This document shows, one piece after another, positions 11,079 through 22,100 of a stretch of 64,000 nucleotides of DNA. The notes beneath the pieces were generated by a model. The model was given only the letters and a program-made list of their open reading frames with translations, was not told where the DNA came from and made no database searches. The position numbers and the translations under genes are program-made. Within the stretch, counting starts at the first letter, position 1. Every line of letters begins with the position of its first letter. The stretch is taken from contig NZ_JACVTO010000005.1 in assembly GCF_016518545.1 (NCBI RefSeq), forward strand, positions 124,001-188,000, in the 5' to 3' direction. Source of the DNA: Pseudomonas sp. S30 (GTDB lineage Bacteria > Pseudomonadota > Gammaproteobacteria > Pseudomonadales > Pseudomonadaceae).

Positions 11079-11519
11079 ATGTCCTATCAACACCTTCTGG
11101 TCGCCGTCGACCTGACCGAGGAATGCGATCCGGTGATAAAGCGCGCGATGAAGCTCGCCGAGCCCACCCAGGCGACCGTGTCGCTGGTGCACATCGTCGA
11201 GCCCATGGCCATGGCCTTCGGGGGCGACGTGCCCATGGACCTTTCACAACTGCAACAGCAGCAGTTCGACCAGGCCAAGGAGCGGATGGATCGCCTGTAC
11301 GCCAAGTACCCCAGCATCAAGCGTGGAGACTCGCACCTCAAGTACGGCCAACCGCGCCAGGAGATCCACCAACTGGCCAAGGAACAGGCGTGCGACCTGA
11401 TCGTGGTGGGCAGCCATGGCCGCCACGGCCTGGCGTTGCTACTGGGCTCCACGGCCAACGACGTGCTGCATGGCGCACCTTGCGACGTGCTGGCCGTCAG
11501 GTTGCAGACCAAGGAGTGA
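11079..11519 (+). CDS. Universal stress protein, UspA family
   Basis: A 146-residue single-domain Usp protein starting MSYQHLLVAVDLTEE. The ATP-binding signature G-x2-G-x9-G-S appears in SHGRHGLALLLGSTAN, so it is probably of the nucleotide-binding type. Usp proteins act in the cytoplasm under growth arrest and stress. AGGAG lies upstream of the ATG. A strong hairpin follows before the convergent uup gene. Confidence 0.9.
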   Translation: MSYQHLLVAVDLTEECDPVIKRAMKLAEPTQATVSLVHIVEPMAMAFGGDVPMDLSQLQQQQFDQAKERMDRLYAKYPSIKRGDSHLKYGQPRQEIHQLAKEQACDLIVVGSHGRHGLALLLGSTANDVLHGAPCDVLAVRLQTKE

Positions 11520-11565
11520 TTCCTCGCGGCTAGCCCGCCCCCGGTGGCTGAGATGCTGCCTGCCT

Positions 11566-11595
11566 GTTCAGGCGCGGGACCGCCCGCGCCTGAAC
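11566..11595. terminator. Bidirectional hairpin between the usp gene and uup
   Basis: A perfect 13-bp stem (11566-11578 with 11583-11595) and a 4-nt loop between two convergent genes. No T-tract is present. It probably ends or protects both transcripts. Confidence 0.6.
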
Positions 11596-11599
11596 GGCT

Positions 11600-13528
11600 T
11601 CAACCCTCCAGCTCGGCCCAGCGCTCCACCAGTGCATCCAGCTGCGCCTGCAGCGCTTCGAGCTGACCGAGCACGTGCGATGTCTCGGCGATCGGCCGCT
11701 GGTAGAAGCTGGGCGCAGCCACTTCCTCCTGGAGCACCGCCATCTTCTGCTCGAGTGCGTCGATCTGCCCGGGCAGCAGCTCCAGTTCGCGCTGCAGCTT
11801 GTAGCTGAGCTTCTTCTTGGCACTGTCGGGCGCCGCAGCGGGCACCGGCTCCACGGCCTGCACCTCGACCTTTTCGACCACGGCACTGTTGAGCGCCGAC
11901 TTGCCACCCTTGCTCTCGGCCACGCCCAGCAGCTTCGGCGAGCCGCCCTGGCGGATCCAGTCTTCGTAACCGCCAACGTACTCACGAACCCGGCCCTGAC
12001 CTTCGAACACCAGCGTGCTGGTGACCACGTTATCCAGGAAGGCCCGGTCGTGGCTGACCATGAGCACGGTGCCCTTGAAGTTGGACAGCACCTCCTCGAG
12101 CAGCTCGAGGGTCTCGACGTCGAGGTCGTTGGTCGGTTCGTCCAGCACCAGCAGGTTGGCCGGCTTGCTGAACAGCTTGGCCAGCAGCAGGCGGGCGCGC
12201 TCGCCGCCGGACAACGCCTTGACCGGGGTCCGCGCCCGCTGTGGGCTGAACAGGAAATCGCCCAGGTAGCTCAGCACATGGCGATTCTGGCCATCGATCT
12301 CGATGAAGTCCCGGCCTTCGGCGAGGTTGTCGATCACGGTCTTCTCGAGGTCGAGCTGGTGGCGCATCTGGTCGAAATAGGCCACTTCCAGCTTGGTGCC
12401 GCGCTCGACGTGACCTTCGGTGGGCTCCAGGTCGCCGAGCATCAGCTTGAGCAAAGTGGTCTTGCCGGTGCCGTTGGCACCGAGCAGGCCGATGCGGTCC
12501 TGGCGCTGCAGCACCATGGAGAAATCCTTGACCAGCGCCGGACCGTCGGCATGGGCGAAGCTGACGTTCTCCAGCAGCATCACCTGCTTGCCGGACTTGT
12601 CCGCGACTTCGATCTGGATGTTGGCCTTGCCCTGGCGCTCACGCCGCTCACCGCGCTCCACGCGCAGCGCCTTGAGCGCACGCACCCGCCCTTCGTTGCG
12701 GGTGCGTCGGGCCTTGATACCCTGGCGGATCCACACCTCTTCCTGGGCCAGGCGCTTGTCGAACAGCGCATTGGCGGTTTCTTCGGCCGCCAGCGCCGCC
12801 TCCTTGTGCACCAGGAAGCTGGCGTAGTCGCCGTTCCAGTCGATCAGCCCCCCGCGATCGAGCTCGAGAATTCGCGTGGCCAGGTTCTGCAGGAAAGAAC
12901 GGTCGTGGGTGATGAACAGCACCGCGCCGTTGAAACCGTTGAGGGCTTCTTCCAGCCAGGCGATGGCGCCGATGTCCAGGTGGTTGGTCGGCTCGTCGAG
13001 CAACAGCAGATCGGGCTCGCAGACCAGCGCCTGGGCCAGCAGGACCCGCCGCCGCCAGCCGCCGGAGAGCTCGGCCAGAGTCTTGTCGGCCGGCAGTTGC
13101 AAGCGGCTCAGGGTACTCTCGACCACCTGCTGCAGGCGCCACCCATCGCGGGCCTCGATCTCGTGCTGGACGTGCATCAGCTTGTCCAGGTCGTCGTCAC
13201 CCTGGATGTTCTGGCTCAGGTGATGGTATTCGGCGAGCAGCGCGCCGACGCCATCCAGCCCCTCGGCCACCACGTCGAACACGCTGCGCGCGTCGGCCAC
13301 CGGCAGTTCCTGCGGCAACTCGCCGATCTTCAGGCCTGGCGCACGCCAGATGTCGCCCTCGTCGGGTTTCTGTTCACCCTTGACCAGACGCAGCATGCTG
13401 GACTTGCCGGTGCCGTTGCGACCGATGATGCACACCCGCTCACCACGGGCGATCTGCCAGGACACTTTGTCCAGCAGCGGCATGGCACCGAATGCGAGGG
13501 ACACATCGCTGAATTTGAGCAGGGTCAT
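11600..13528 (-). CDS. uup: ABC-F ATPase Uup
   Basis: A 642-residue soluble ABC-F protein with two ATPase cassettes and no membrane domain. The Walker A motifs are GRNGTGKSS near residue 38 and GANGTGKTT in the second half. The signature motifs are LSGGWRRRVLLAQAL and LSGGERARLLLAKL, each followed by LLLDEPTNHLD or LVLDEPTNDLD. A C-terminal charged coiled coil (about 560-642) is typical of Uup, which acts on ribosomes or branched DNA. Much longer upstream reading is open, but the ATG at 13526-13528 starts the first cassette (MTLLKFSDVSLAFG). Confidence 0.93.
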   Translation of the reverse strand: MTLLKFSDVSLAFGAMPLLDKVSWQIARGERVCIIGRNGTGKSSMLRLVKGEQKPDEGDIWRAPGLKIGELPQELPVADARSVFDVVAEGLDGVGALLAEYHHLSQNIQGDDDLDKLMHVQHEIEARDGWRLQQVVESTLSRLQLPADKTLAELSGGWRRRVLLAQALVCEPDLLLLDEPTNHLDIGAIAWLEEALNGFNGAVLFITHDRSFLQNLATRILELDRGGLIDWNGDYASFLVHKEAALAAEETANALFDKRLAQEEVWIRQGIKARRTRNEGRVRALKALRVERGERRERQGKANIQIEVADKSGKQVMLLENVSFAHADGPALVKDFSMVLQRQDRIGLLGANGTGKTTLLKLMLGDLEPTEGHVERGTKLEVAYFDQMRHQLDLEKTVIDNLAEGRDFIEIDGQNRHVLSYLGDFLFSPQRARTPVKALSGGERARLLLAKLFSKPANLLVLDEPTNDLDVETLELLEEVLSNFKGTVLMVSHDRAFLDNVVTSTLVFEGQGRVREYVGGYEDWIRQGGSPKLLGVAESKGGKSALNSAVVEKVEVQAVEPVPAAAPDSAKKKLSYKLQRELELLPGQIDALEQKMAVLQEEVAAPSFYQRPIAETSHVLGQLEALQAQLDALVERWAELEG

Positions 13529-13762
13529 GATCGTCTCCAAAAACCGGGCGCGTATTCTACCTGACTTTTGCCTTGCCTTGGCCGATTCATGACGGTATGC
13601 GCCTGGCCGGAAAGCGCTTGGCGACCCTGGGTCGAGGTTCATGATTGGATACAAGCACAGCGCTTTCATCCATGGCGGGCAACCGGCTAAGCTAGGACCC
13701 AACCACCTCACCAGTGTTGGCTTCGCCGTCACTTTCTCATGGTTCAACTGCCCGGACGACTC

Positions 13763-15691
13763 ATGCGCAGCCGCCTGTTCCAATTCGTTTCCTGCCTGGT
13801 GTTCACCGCTGCCACTGCCAGCGCTGCCCAGGCCATCGACATCACCCAGCAGCGCCAGTACTACGATGAAGCCAAACGCGCCCTGGCCAAGGGGGACAAA
13901 GGGCCTTATCTGCGTTATGCCGATGCCCTGGCCGATTATCCACTCACGCCCTACCTGGCCTACGACGAACTCACTGCACGCCTGAAAACCGCCAGCAACG
14001 AGGAAATCGAGCGTTTCCTCGCCCAGCATGGCGACCTGCCGCAGGCCAACTGGATGAAGCTGCGCTGGCTGCGCTGGCTCAGCGAACGAGGCGACTGGAA
14101 AACCTTCGCCAAGTACTACGACGCCAAACTCAATTTCACCGAGCTCGACTGCCTCAATGGCCAGTATCAGCTCGCCAGCGGGCAGCGCGCCGAGGGCTTC
14201 GCCACGGCAGAGAAGCTGTGGAACGTCGGCAAATCCCAGCCCGCGGCCTGCGACACGCTGTTCGGTCTGTGGGCTGCCGAGGGCCAGCTCACCGAGGCGC
14301 GGCGCTGGCAACGCGCCAAGCTGGCGGCCCAAGCGCGCAACTACACCTTGGCGAGCAACCTGGTACAGACGCTGCCGACCCTCGCCACCCAGGGCAAGCT
14401 GCTCATCGACGTGGCGCAGAAGCCCGAGTTGCTCAAGCAGCCCGCACGCTTCCAGCCAGCCAGCGACGCCATGTCCGACGTGGTCAGCCTCGGGCTGCGC
14501 CGGTTGGCGCGGCAGGACCCGGACCAGGCCATGGCGCTGCTGGACGACTACGCCCAGCGCATGCACTTCTCCCGTGACGAGAAAGTGGCTATCGCCCGCG
14601 AGATCGGCCTCACGCTGGCCCGCCGCTACGACCCGCGCGCCCTGGACCTGATGACCGGCTACGACCCTGAACTGCGCGACAACACGGTCAGCGAGTGGCG
14701 GATGCGTCTGCTGCTGCGCCTGGGCCGCTGGGAAGACGCCTACGAGCTGAGCCGGCGTCTGCCCAAGGATCTCTCGGACAGCAGCCGGTGGCGCTACTGG
14801 CAGGCGCGCAGCCTGGAACTGGCGCAGCCTAACAACCCGCAGATCCCTCTGCTGTACAAGAACGTGTCGCGCGAGCGCGATTTCTACGGGTTCCTGGCCG
14901 CCGATCGCGCGCAGACGCCCTACCAGCTCAACAACAAGCCGCTGGTGCTCAGCCAGGCGCTACTCAACAAGGTGCGCAACACGCCGGGCGTGCGTCGCGC
15001 CCTGGAGTTCCATGCCCGTGGGCAGATTGTCGAGGGTCGACGCGAGTGGTATCACGTCAGCCGCCACTTCAACCGCGACGAAATGGTCGCCCAGGCGCGT
15101 CTGGCCTACGACCTGCGCTGGTACTTCCCGGCCATTCGCACCATCAGCCAAGCCCAGTACTGGGACGACCTGGACATCCGCTTCCCCATGGCCCACCGCG
15201 ACACGCTCGTGCGCGAAGCCCAGGTGCGCGGCCTGCATTCGAGCTGGGTGTTCGCGATCACCCGCCAGGAAAGCGCCTTCATGGACGATGCTCGCTCCCC
15301 GGTGGGCGCGAGCGGTCTCATGCAACTGATGCCTGGCACCGCCAAGGAAACCGCGCGCAAGTTCAGCATTCCCCTGGCCTCGCCTGCACAGGTGCTGGAC
15401 CCGGACAAGAACATCCAGCTCGGCGCTGCCTACCTGAGCCAGGTCCATGGCCAGTTCAATGGCAACCGGGTGCTGGCATCGGCTGCCTACAACGCCGGAC
15501 CAGGGCGTGTGCGTCAGTGGCTCAAGGGTGCAAAGCACCTGAGTTTCGACGTGTGGGTGGAATCGATACCTTTCGACGAGACCCGCCAGTACGTGCAGAA
15601 CGTGCTCTCGTACTCGGTGATCTACGGTCAGAAACTCAACGCGCCACAACCGCTGGTGGACTGGCACGAGCGTTACTTCGACGACATGTAG
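13763..15691 (+). CDS. slt: Soluble lytic murein transglycosylase Slt
   Basis: Periplasmic enzyme that cleaves peptidoglycan to 1,6-anhydromuropeptides. It is 642 residues with a signal peptide (RLFQFVSCLVFTAATASAAQA), a long superhelical domain (to about 470) and a C-terminal Slt catalytic domain carrying the catalytic glutamate in ITRQESAFMD, then GASGLMQLMPGTA and ASAAYNAGPGRV. An in-frame ATG eight codons earlier (13739) is possible, but the later one gives a cleaner signal peptide. Its anhydro products feed the recycling route that includes NagZ. Confidence 0.93.
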   Translation: MRSRLFQFVSCLVFTAATASAAQAIDITQQRQYYDEAKRALAKGDKGPYLRYADALADYPLTPYLAYDELTARLKTASNEEIERFLAQHGDLPQANWMKLRWLRWLSERGDWKTFAKYYDAKLNFTELDCLNGQYQLASGQRAEGFATAEKLWNVGKSQPAACDTLFGLWAAEGQLTEARRWQRAKLAAQARNYTLASNLVQTLPTLATQGKLLIDVAQKPELLKQPARFQPASDAMSDVVSLGLRRLARQDPDQAMALLDDYAQRMHFSRDEKVAIAREIGLTLARRYDPRALDLMTGYDPELRDNTVSEWRMRLLLRLGRWEDAYELSRRLPKDLSDSSRWRYWQARSLELAQPNNPQIPLLYKNVSRERDFYGFLAADRAQTPYQLNNKPLVLSQALLNKVRNTPGVRRALEFHARGQIVEGRREWYHVSRHFNRDEMVAQARLAYDLRWYFPAIRTISQAQYWDDLDIRFPMAHRDTLVREAQVRGLHSSWVFAITRQESAFMDDARSPVGASGLMQLMPGTAKETARKFSIPLASPAQVLDPDKNIQLGAAYLSQVHGQFNGNRVLASAAYNAGPGRVRQWLKGAKHLSFDVWVESIPFDETRQYVQNVLSYSVIYGQKLNAPQPLVDWHERYFDDM

Positions 15692-15705
15692 CATTGCAAA
15701 GCTGC

Positions 15706-15747
15706 TGCAGCCCCTTCGGAGCCTTCGCACAGCCTCCAGGGGCTGCA
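15706..15747 (+). terminator. Hairpin after slt
   Basis: Arms TGCAGCCCCT (15706-15715) and AGGGGCTGCA (15738-15747) pair perfectly around a 22-nt loop with a small inner GGAG/CTCC pairing. It lies 15 bp after the slt stop and has no T-tract. Confidence 0.5.
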
Positions 15748-15822
15748 TGTCGGACTGGGTTAACCCGACGTTAATCAGCTCGCTCCAGCATGATGCCTTC
15801 ACTGCACTGCCAAGGCGGCCAC

Positions 15823-17547
15823 ATGCGCATCATTCTCCTATTGCTGACGTTTCTCTCCGCTGGCGCGGTGTACGCCAATCCTTTCGCGCCCAAGTCGGAT
15901 TTCCTGCCGGTGGACCAGGCATTCGTGCTGTCCCATGACCGTCTACCTTCGGGGCAGACGCGCCTGTATTTCCAGATCAAGGACGGCTACTACCTTTATC
16001 AGAAGCGCCTGAAATTCGACGGCATCGCCACGGACCTTCAACCGGCCTTGCCACAGGCGCTCAATCATCACGACGAATTCTTCGGTGACAGCGCGGTGTA
16101 CCGCACCGAGCTGGAACTGCTGCTGCCGCCCGAGGCCAGCGGGCAGTTGCGCCTGGGTTGGCAAGGTTGCGCCGACGCCGGGCTGTGCTATCCGCCACAG
16201 ACCACCGTGATCGACCTGGGAGGGCCGGCCAGCGCAGCGGCGCCGGCCGGCGACCAGCAGGCCGCGGACCAGACGCTGGCCAGCGACCTGGCCGACGGCA
16301 GCCTGGCCTGGAGCCTGCTGGCATTCTTCGGCCTCGGCCTGCTGCTGGCCTTCACCCCCTGCACTTTGCCGATGTTGCCGATTCTCGCCGGCGTGGTGAT
16401 GGGTAACGGCGCCAGTGCCAGGCGAGGTGCATTCCTGGCTGGGGCTTACGTGCTGAGCATGGCGCTGGTGTATGCCGCGCTGGGCGTGGTGGCAGCGTTG
16501 CTGGGCGCGAGCTTGCAGGCCTGGCTACAGCAACCGTGGCTGCTGGGCAGCCTGGCCGGCCTGTTCGTGATACTCGCCCTGCCGATGTTCGGTGCGTTCG
16601 AACTGCAGTTGCCTGCCGCGCTGCGTGATCGCCTGGACCGTGCGGGACGGGGCACCCAGGGCGGTAGCCTGTACGGTGCAGCGCTGCTGGGCGCCCTCTC
16701 CGGCCTGCTGCTGGGTCCCTGCATGACCGCGCCTCTGGCCGGCGCGCTGCTGTTCATCGCCCAAAGCGGGGATGTCGTGCAAGGCGCGCTGGTATTGTTC
16801 AGCCTGGGCTTGGGCATGGGTGTGCCCTTGTTGCTGCTGGTCACCGTAGGCAATCGCTACCTGCCGCGACCCGGCGCCTGGATGGATCGGGTCAAGGGTG
16901 TGTTCGGCTTCATCTTTCTCGCCATGGCCCTGTACACGGTGCGCAGCCTGCTACCCGATCCGCTGTTGCTGGGGCTGGCCGGCGCATGGTCGCTGGTATT
17001 CGCCTGGGCCGCCTGGCACGCCTTGCAGCGGTTGCCGGCCTTGCGCGCCTTGCCGCTGCTGGCCGGTCTGTGGGGCACTCTGCTGTTGATCGGCGCGGCA
17101 GCAGGCGGCGACGATCTCTGGCAGCCCTTGAAACCCTTCGCCAGCCGCGGGGTGGCCACGGTGACCGATTCGCATCAGGAGCAGGTGGTCACCCTCGATG
17201 ATCCGCAAGCGCTGCAGCGTGAACTGGATGCAGCCAAGTTGCGCGGCCAATGGGTGCTCATCGACTACTACGCCGATTGGTGCGCCTCGTGCAAAGTGAT
17301 GGACAAGCAGGTATTCGCCCGCGACGACGTGCAAGCCAGCCTGCGCGATGTGCACATGCTGCGCCTGGATGTGACCTCCGATTCCGCGGCCAGCCGCGAG
17401 CTGCTGCAGCGCTACCAGATCCCCGGGCCTCCGACACTGCTGTGGATCGGCCCGGAAGGCCAGGAGCGTCGACATCGGCGCATCACCGGCGAAGTCGATG
17501 CCGCTACATTCCTGCAACATTGGGCCAGGACTCGGAGTGAAGGCTGA
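15823..17547 (+). CDS. dsbD: Thiol:disulfide interchange protein DsbD
   Basis: A 574-residue inner-membrane reductant conduit carrying electrons from cytoplasmic thioredoxin to the periplasm. In order: signal peptide ([18 protein letters not shown]), an nDsbD domain with its cysteine pair ([11 protein letters not shown]), an eight-helix membrane domain with paired cysteines in [11 protein letters not shown] and [12 protein letters not shown], and a C-terminal thioredoxin domain with the CASC active site at about residues 487-490 ([13 protein letters not shown]). The frame opens 11 codons earlier, but the ATG at 15823 starts the signal peptide. Its stop overlaps the next start (TGATG). The likely partner is DsbG, encoded two genes on. 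Confidence 0.95.
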   Translation: MRIILLLLTFLSAGAVYANPFAPKSDFLPVDQAFVLSHDRLPSGQTRLYFQIKDGYYLYQKRLKFDGIATDLQPALPQALNHHDEFFGDSAVYRTELELLLPPEASGQLRLGWQGCADAGLCYPPQTTVIDLGGPASAAAPAGDQQAADQTLASDLADGSLAWSLLAFFGLGLLLAFTPCTLPMLPILAGVVMGNGASARRGAFLAGAYVLSMALVYAALGVVAALLGASLQAWLQQPWLLGSLAGLFVILALPMFGAFELQLPAALRDRLDRAGRGTQGGSLYGAALLGALSGLLLGPCMTAPLAGALLFIAQSGDVVQGALVLFSLGLGMGVPLLLLVTVGNRYLPRPGAWMDRVKGVFGFIFLAMALYTVRSLLPDPLLLGLAGAWSLVFAWAAWHALQRLPALRALPLLAGLWGTLLLIGAAAGGDDLWQPLKPFASRGVATVTDSHQEQVVTLDDPQALQRELDAAKLRGQWVLIDYYADWCASCKVMDKQVFARDDVQASLRDVHMLRLDVTSDSAASRELLQRYQIPGPPTLLWIGPEGQERRHRRITGEVDAATFLQHWARTRSEG

Positions 17548-18386
17548 TGCTGACGATTACCCTCGGTCCCCTGACCATGGCGCTCAATCACCTGCTGCTG
17601 CTCGCGGCGCTGGGTGTCGCCTGCCTGGTCGGCTGGTGGGTGGCACGCCGAGGCGGGGAAAATCCTGAAGCGGCATTGTTCAACCTGTTCCTGGCCGGGG
17701 TGCTCTGCGCGCGCCTGGGTTTCGTCCTGCAATATTGGTCGATGTACCAGAACGATCCGCTGCAGATGATCGACATTCGCGACGGCGGCTTCCAGCTCTG
17801 GGGCGGCCTGGCCGGTATCGTCGCGGCCACGCTCTGGCAGGTCGTGCGCCGCCCGGGATTGCGCGTCCCCCTGGGCTGGGCGGTGATGAGCGGCGCGCTG
17901 TTCTGGGGCCTGACCAGCCTGGGCAGCCACCTGTACGACAAAGGCACCGAGCTGCCCGACCTCACCCTGCGCACCGCCAGTGGCGAACCGGTCGCACTGC
18001 AGACCTACCGCGGCAAGCCCTTGGTGGTGAACATCTGGGCCACCTGGTGCCCGCCCTGTCGTCGCGAGATGCCCGTGCTGCAACAGGCGCAGGGCGATCA
18101 CCCGGACGTCACCTTCGTGTTCGTCAACCAGGGTGAGACCGCAGAAACCGTCAGCACCTTCCTTGCCACTACAGGACTGAGCCTGACCCATGTGCTGTTC
18201 GACGGCAGCGGACAGCTGGCGCAGCGAGTGGGCTCCATGGCCCTGCCCACGACCTTGTTCTACGACGCCCAAGGGCGTCTGGTGGGCAGCCATCTGGGCG
18301 AGCTGTCGCGCGCCAGCCTGCACGCTGCCCTCGCCGACCTGACACGGGCCATCCCGCCCGATGCACACCTTTCCAGAGGACATTGA
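17547..18386 (+). CDS. Membrane protein with C-terminal TlpA-like thioredoxin domain
   Basis: A 279-residue two-part protein. Residues about 1-130 are a multi-helix membrane domain resembling a shortened prolipoprotein diacylglyceryl transferase fold (NLFLAGVLCARLGFVLQYW; GLAGIVAATLWQV). Residues about 135-265 are a periplasmic thioredoxin fold of the TlpA/ResA type with the active site C168-P-P-C171 in WATWCPPCRREM and the cis-proline loop SMALPTTLFYD. It is translationally coupled to dsbD and followed at once by dsbG, so it probably passes electrons in the same relay. Activity of the Lgt-like part is doubtful because it is short. Confidence 0.88.
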   Translation: MLTITLGPLTMALNHLLLLAALGVACLVGWWVARRGGENPEAALFNLFLAGVLCARLGFVLQYWSMYQNDPLQMIDIRDGGFQLWGGLAGIVAATLWQVVRRPGLRVPLGWAVMSGALFWGLTSLGSHLYDKGTELPDLTLRTASGEPVALQTYRGKPLVVNIWATWCPPCRREMPVLQQAQGDHPDVTFVFVNQGETAETVSTFLATTGLSLTHVLFDGSGQLAQRVGSMALPTTLFYDAQGRLVGSHLGELSRASLHAALADLTRAIPPDAHLSRGH

Positions 18387-18387
18387 C

Positions 18388-19140
18388 ATGCGAATGACCG
18401 CCCTGCTCGCCCTGAGCCTGCTGACCGCACCGCTGGTGCATGCCGAGACCTGGCCGGAACCGATCCGGCAGATGCAGGCCAAGGGTGCAGTGATCAAAGG
18501 CAGCTTCGAAGCCCCCGACGGGCTGCGCGGCTACGCTGCCGAGTACCACAACAACGGCATCGCCCTGTACCTGACCGCCGACGGCAAGCATGTACTGGTG
18601 GGCAGCCTGTTCGACGAACAGGGCCGGGACCTGAGTGCCGAGCCGTTGGAAAAACTGGTGTACGGCCCGATGAGCAAGGAGATCTGGGCGAAACTGGACA
18701 AGAGTACCTGGATCCAGGATGGCAAGGCCGATGCGCCTCGAACTGTGTACCTGTTCAGCGACCCGAACTGCCCTTACTGCAACATGTTCTGGGAACAGGC
18801 ACGGCCCTGGGTGGACTCGGGCAAGGTGCAACTGCGCCACATCATGGTGGGCATCATCCGGCCGGACAGCCCGGGCAAATCGGCGGCCCTGCTGGCAGCC
18901 AAAGACCCGGCCAAGGCCCTCAAGGACCATGAAAGCGCTGGCAAGGCCAGCACGCTCAAGGCGCTGCAAACCATTCCAGAGGTCGTGCAGAAGCAACTGG
19001 CCGCGAATCAGGGGCTGATGGAAGAAATGGGCCTGGGCGCCACCCCGGCGATCTTCTACCGAGACGAGCAGGGTCAATTGCAGACCCAGCAAGGCGCCCC
19101 GCGACCGGACATGCTGGGCAAGATTCTCGGCAAGCGCTGA
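18388..19140 (+). CDS. dsbG: Thiol:disulfide interchange protein DsbG
   Basis: A 250-residue periplasmic protein with signal peptide (MRMTALLALSLLTAPLVHA), an N-terminal dimerisation domain and a thioredoxin domain with C128-P-Y-C131 in SDPNCPYCNMFW. The cis-proline loop is GLGATPAIFYRDEQG. DsbG-type proteins reduce sulfenylated or mispaired cysteines and are kept reduced by DsbD, which is encoded in the same operon. An AGAGGA site at 18375-18380 sets the ATG at 18388 rather than an in-frame ATG nine codons earlier. Confidence 0.92.
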   Translation: MRMTALLALSLLTAPLVHAETWPEPIRQMQAKGAVIKGSFEAPDGLRGYAAEYHNNGIALYLTADGKHVLVGSLFDEQGRDLSAEPLEKLVYGPMSKEIWAKLDKSTWIQDGKADAPRTVYLFSDPNCPYCNMFWEQARPWVDSGKVQLRHIMVGIIRPDSPGKSAALLAAKDPAKALKDHESAGKASTLKALQTIPEVVQKQLAANQGLMEEMGLGATPAIFYRDEQGQLQTQQGAPRPDMLGKILGKR

Positions 19141-19150
19141 TCCAGCCAGC

Positions 19151-19177
19151 GAACGGGGGCGCAAGGCGCCCCTGTTC
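19151..19177. terminator. Shared terminator hairpin for dsbG and pvdL
   Basis: A 12-bp stem (19151-19162 with 19166-19177), with one G-T pair and a 3-nt loop, fills the 39 bp between two convergent genes. Confidence 0.65.
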
Positions 19178-19179
19178 AC

Positions 19180-22100
19180 TCACAGCCCTTCCAATGCCGC
19201 CATCAGGTCGCTCAGCCGATCCACTTTCCGATCGTCCAGGGCACTGCCCTGCAAGCCCTCGACATACACCGCCAGCTCCTCCACCGTGCTGCACTCGAAC
19301 ATCGCTCGCAGCGGCACGTTGAGTTGCAAGCGTTTCTGTACGCGCGAGGCGATCTGCGTAGCCAGCAGCGAGTGACCGCCCAGCTCGAAGAAGTTGTCGC
19401 GCACACCGACCCGCTCCAGCTTGAGCACCTCGGCCCAGATACCGGCCAGGGTCGCTTCCAGCTCGCTGCGCGGAGCCAGGTAGGCTTGGGTCTGCTGAGC
19501 GCCGATATCGATGGCCGGCAAGGCCTTGCGGTCGAGCTTGCCATTGGCGTTGTGCGGTAACTGGTCGAACCAGCCCCAGTGCAGCGGCACCATGTACTCG
19601 GGAAGCTCGGCGCGCAGGCGCTGCTTGAGCTGGTCGAGCAGCGTGGCGTCGGCCGTCACATCCTGATGGGCGACCAGGTAGCCGACCAGGTGTTTGCCGT
19701 TGGCACCTTCCTGAACACCCACAGCGACATCGCGCAGCTCGGGTTGCTCGTGCAGACGGGCTTCGATCTCGCCGAGCTCGATCCGGTAGCCGCGGATCTT
19801 CACCTGATGGTCGATCCGGCCGACATATTCCAGCACTCCGTCGACGCGCCGCCGTGCCAGGTCGCCGGTGCGGTACAGACGTTCGCCGGGTGCGCCGTGC
19901 GGATGCGGGACGAAGGCCAGCGCAGTGCGGACCGGATCACCGACGTACCCACGGCCCACGCCGGTGCCTGCCACGCACAGTTCACCCACGGCCCCCAGCG
20001 CCACCAAGGTCTGCTCTTCGCCATACAGGTACAGGCGGTTGTTGTCGGTGGGCGTGCCGATGGGCAGGTAACTACCCTGGGTGGACGCGGCATCGACCTG
20101 GAAGAAGGCCACGTCGTCCGAGCATTCCGCAGGGCCGTAGGCGTTGACCAGACCGATACCTGGGTAACGCTCCAGCCACTGGGCCGCGAGCTCCGGTGGC
20201 ATGGCCTCGCCGGTGGGCAGCATCCAGCGCAGGCCATCGAGCGCCTGGTGATCGTTGGCCAGCATGCCCTGGATCAGCGAAGGCACGCTTTCCAGCACGG
20301 TGATGCCGCTGCGCTGGACATGGTTCAGCAGCCCCTGAGGATCGTGTGCGAGGTCGTTGGGCACGATCTCGACGCAGCCGCCGAACAAGGGCGCGGCGAG
20401 GAACTGCCACACGGAGATGTCGAAGCTCTGCGAGGCGGTCTGGGCGATCACGTCGGCCTCGTCCAGCGCCAGGTAGGGCACCTTGCTCAGCTGGTTGTTG
20501 AGCATCCCGCGCTGCTCGACCATCACCCCTTTGGGCAACCCGGTAGAGCCAGAGGTGTAGATCACATAGGCGAGGTTGTCCGGCCCGCTATGGATACCCG
20601 GATTGTGGCTGGCGCTCTGGCTGGACTGGACGTCCTCCCACACCAGCAGTGCAGGCCGGCGCGTATCGCCGAGGCTATCGAGCAACTGGCGCGCCTGCTC
20701 GGCGCAGGCAGCCGTGCACACCAGCACAGGGGTCTGGCTGAGTTCGACGATGCGTTGCAGGCGCGCAGCCGGCAGCCCCGGATCCAGCGGCAGATAACCC
20801 GCACCGGCCTTGAAGCTGCCGACGATCATGCCCAGCAAAGGCAAGCCACGCTCGGCCAGCAGTGCCACCGGCTGATCGACCGCCACGCCGGCCGTGGCCA
20901 GCGCATGGCCCAGACGGTTGGCAGCCAGATTAAGGCCCGCATAGTCGTAGGAGGCCTCCAGGCAACGTGCCACGGTGCGCTGCGGGTGGGCCGCCACACG
21001 GGCTTCGAACAACTGCACATAGCTCTGCTCGAGCGGATAGCTGCGCGCACTGCGGTTGCAGGTTTGCAGCAGGAAGTGCTGCTCTTCGGCGCCCAGCAGC
21101 GGCAAGGCGTCCATGTCGCCCTCCAGGCCATCGACCAGCGCCAGCAACAGCCGCTTGAACTCGGCCAGCAGGCGTTCGACCGTGGAATAGTCGAAGTAGC
21201 GCTGGTCGAACGACAGGTGCAACCCCAGGTCATCGCCGGGGTAGCACACGGCCGTCAGCGGGAAGTTGGTGTGGGTCCGGCCGGAATCGGAGCTGGCGTT
21301 CAGGTGCTGGGCGTGGTCGAGCACGTTGCTCTCCACCGGAGCGTTCTCGAACACGAACAGGCTGTCGAACAGCGCCTGGCCTTTGGGCAGCTCGCTGCAC
21401 TCCTGGATGGCCACCAGTGGCAGGTATTCGTATTCGCGCAGTTGCATGTTGCGCTCAAGCAGGCCCTGCAGCCAGTGACGCACGCTCAGCCGCTCGCCAG
21501 CAGCGGGCAGCTGTACGCGCAGGGCGACGCTGTTGATGAACAACCCGACCGTACGTTGCATCTGCGGCAGGCTCACCGGGCGCCCGGCGACGGTGACGCC
21601 GAACAGCACGTCGCGCTCGCCGCTGTAGCGTGCCAGCACCAGCGCCCAGGCCGCCTGGGCGAAGGTGTTGACGGTCAGCTGGTGGGCCTGGGCCAGCTCG
21701 CGCAGGCGAGCGCCTTGGCTGGGCTCCAGTCGGGTGAGGCAGTCTCCCACGATCATGCCGTCGCCGGCGTGGTCATGGCGCAGCGGGCGGTCGCTGGGGA
21801 TGGCCGTGGCCCGTTCGAACCCTGCCAGATTGGTTTGCCACCACTGTCTGGCCTCGTCCAGGTCCTGGCGCTGCAACCAGCTGATGTAGTCGCGGTAGCG
21901 CGGCGGCACCGGCAACTGCGCCTGACGCCCCTCACCGAGTGCCTGGTAGAGCTCGAAGAAGTCGTTCATCAGCAGCGAGCGGCACCAGGCATCGATGAGA
22001 ATATGGTGGTTGCTCATCATGAACCAGTAGCCGTGCTCGGCCACACGTACCAGGCGCAGGTGGAACGGTGCCTCGCGCAGCAGTTCGAAGCCGGCTTCGC

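Noticed and set aside
11675..13564. A 629-codon frame antisense to uup
   Set aside because: Mirror frame of a certain gene without recognisable domains or a ribosome binding site.
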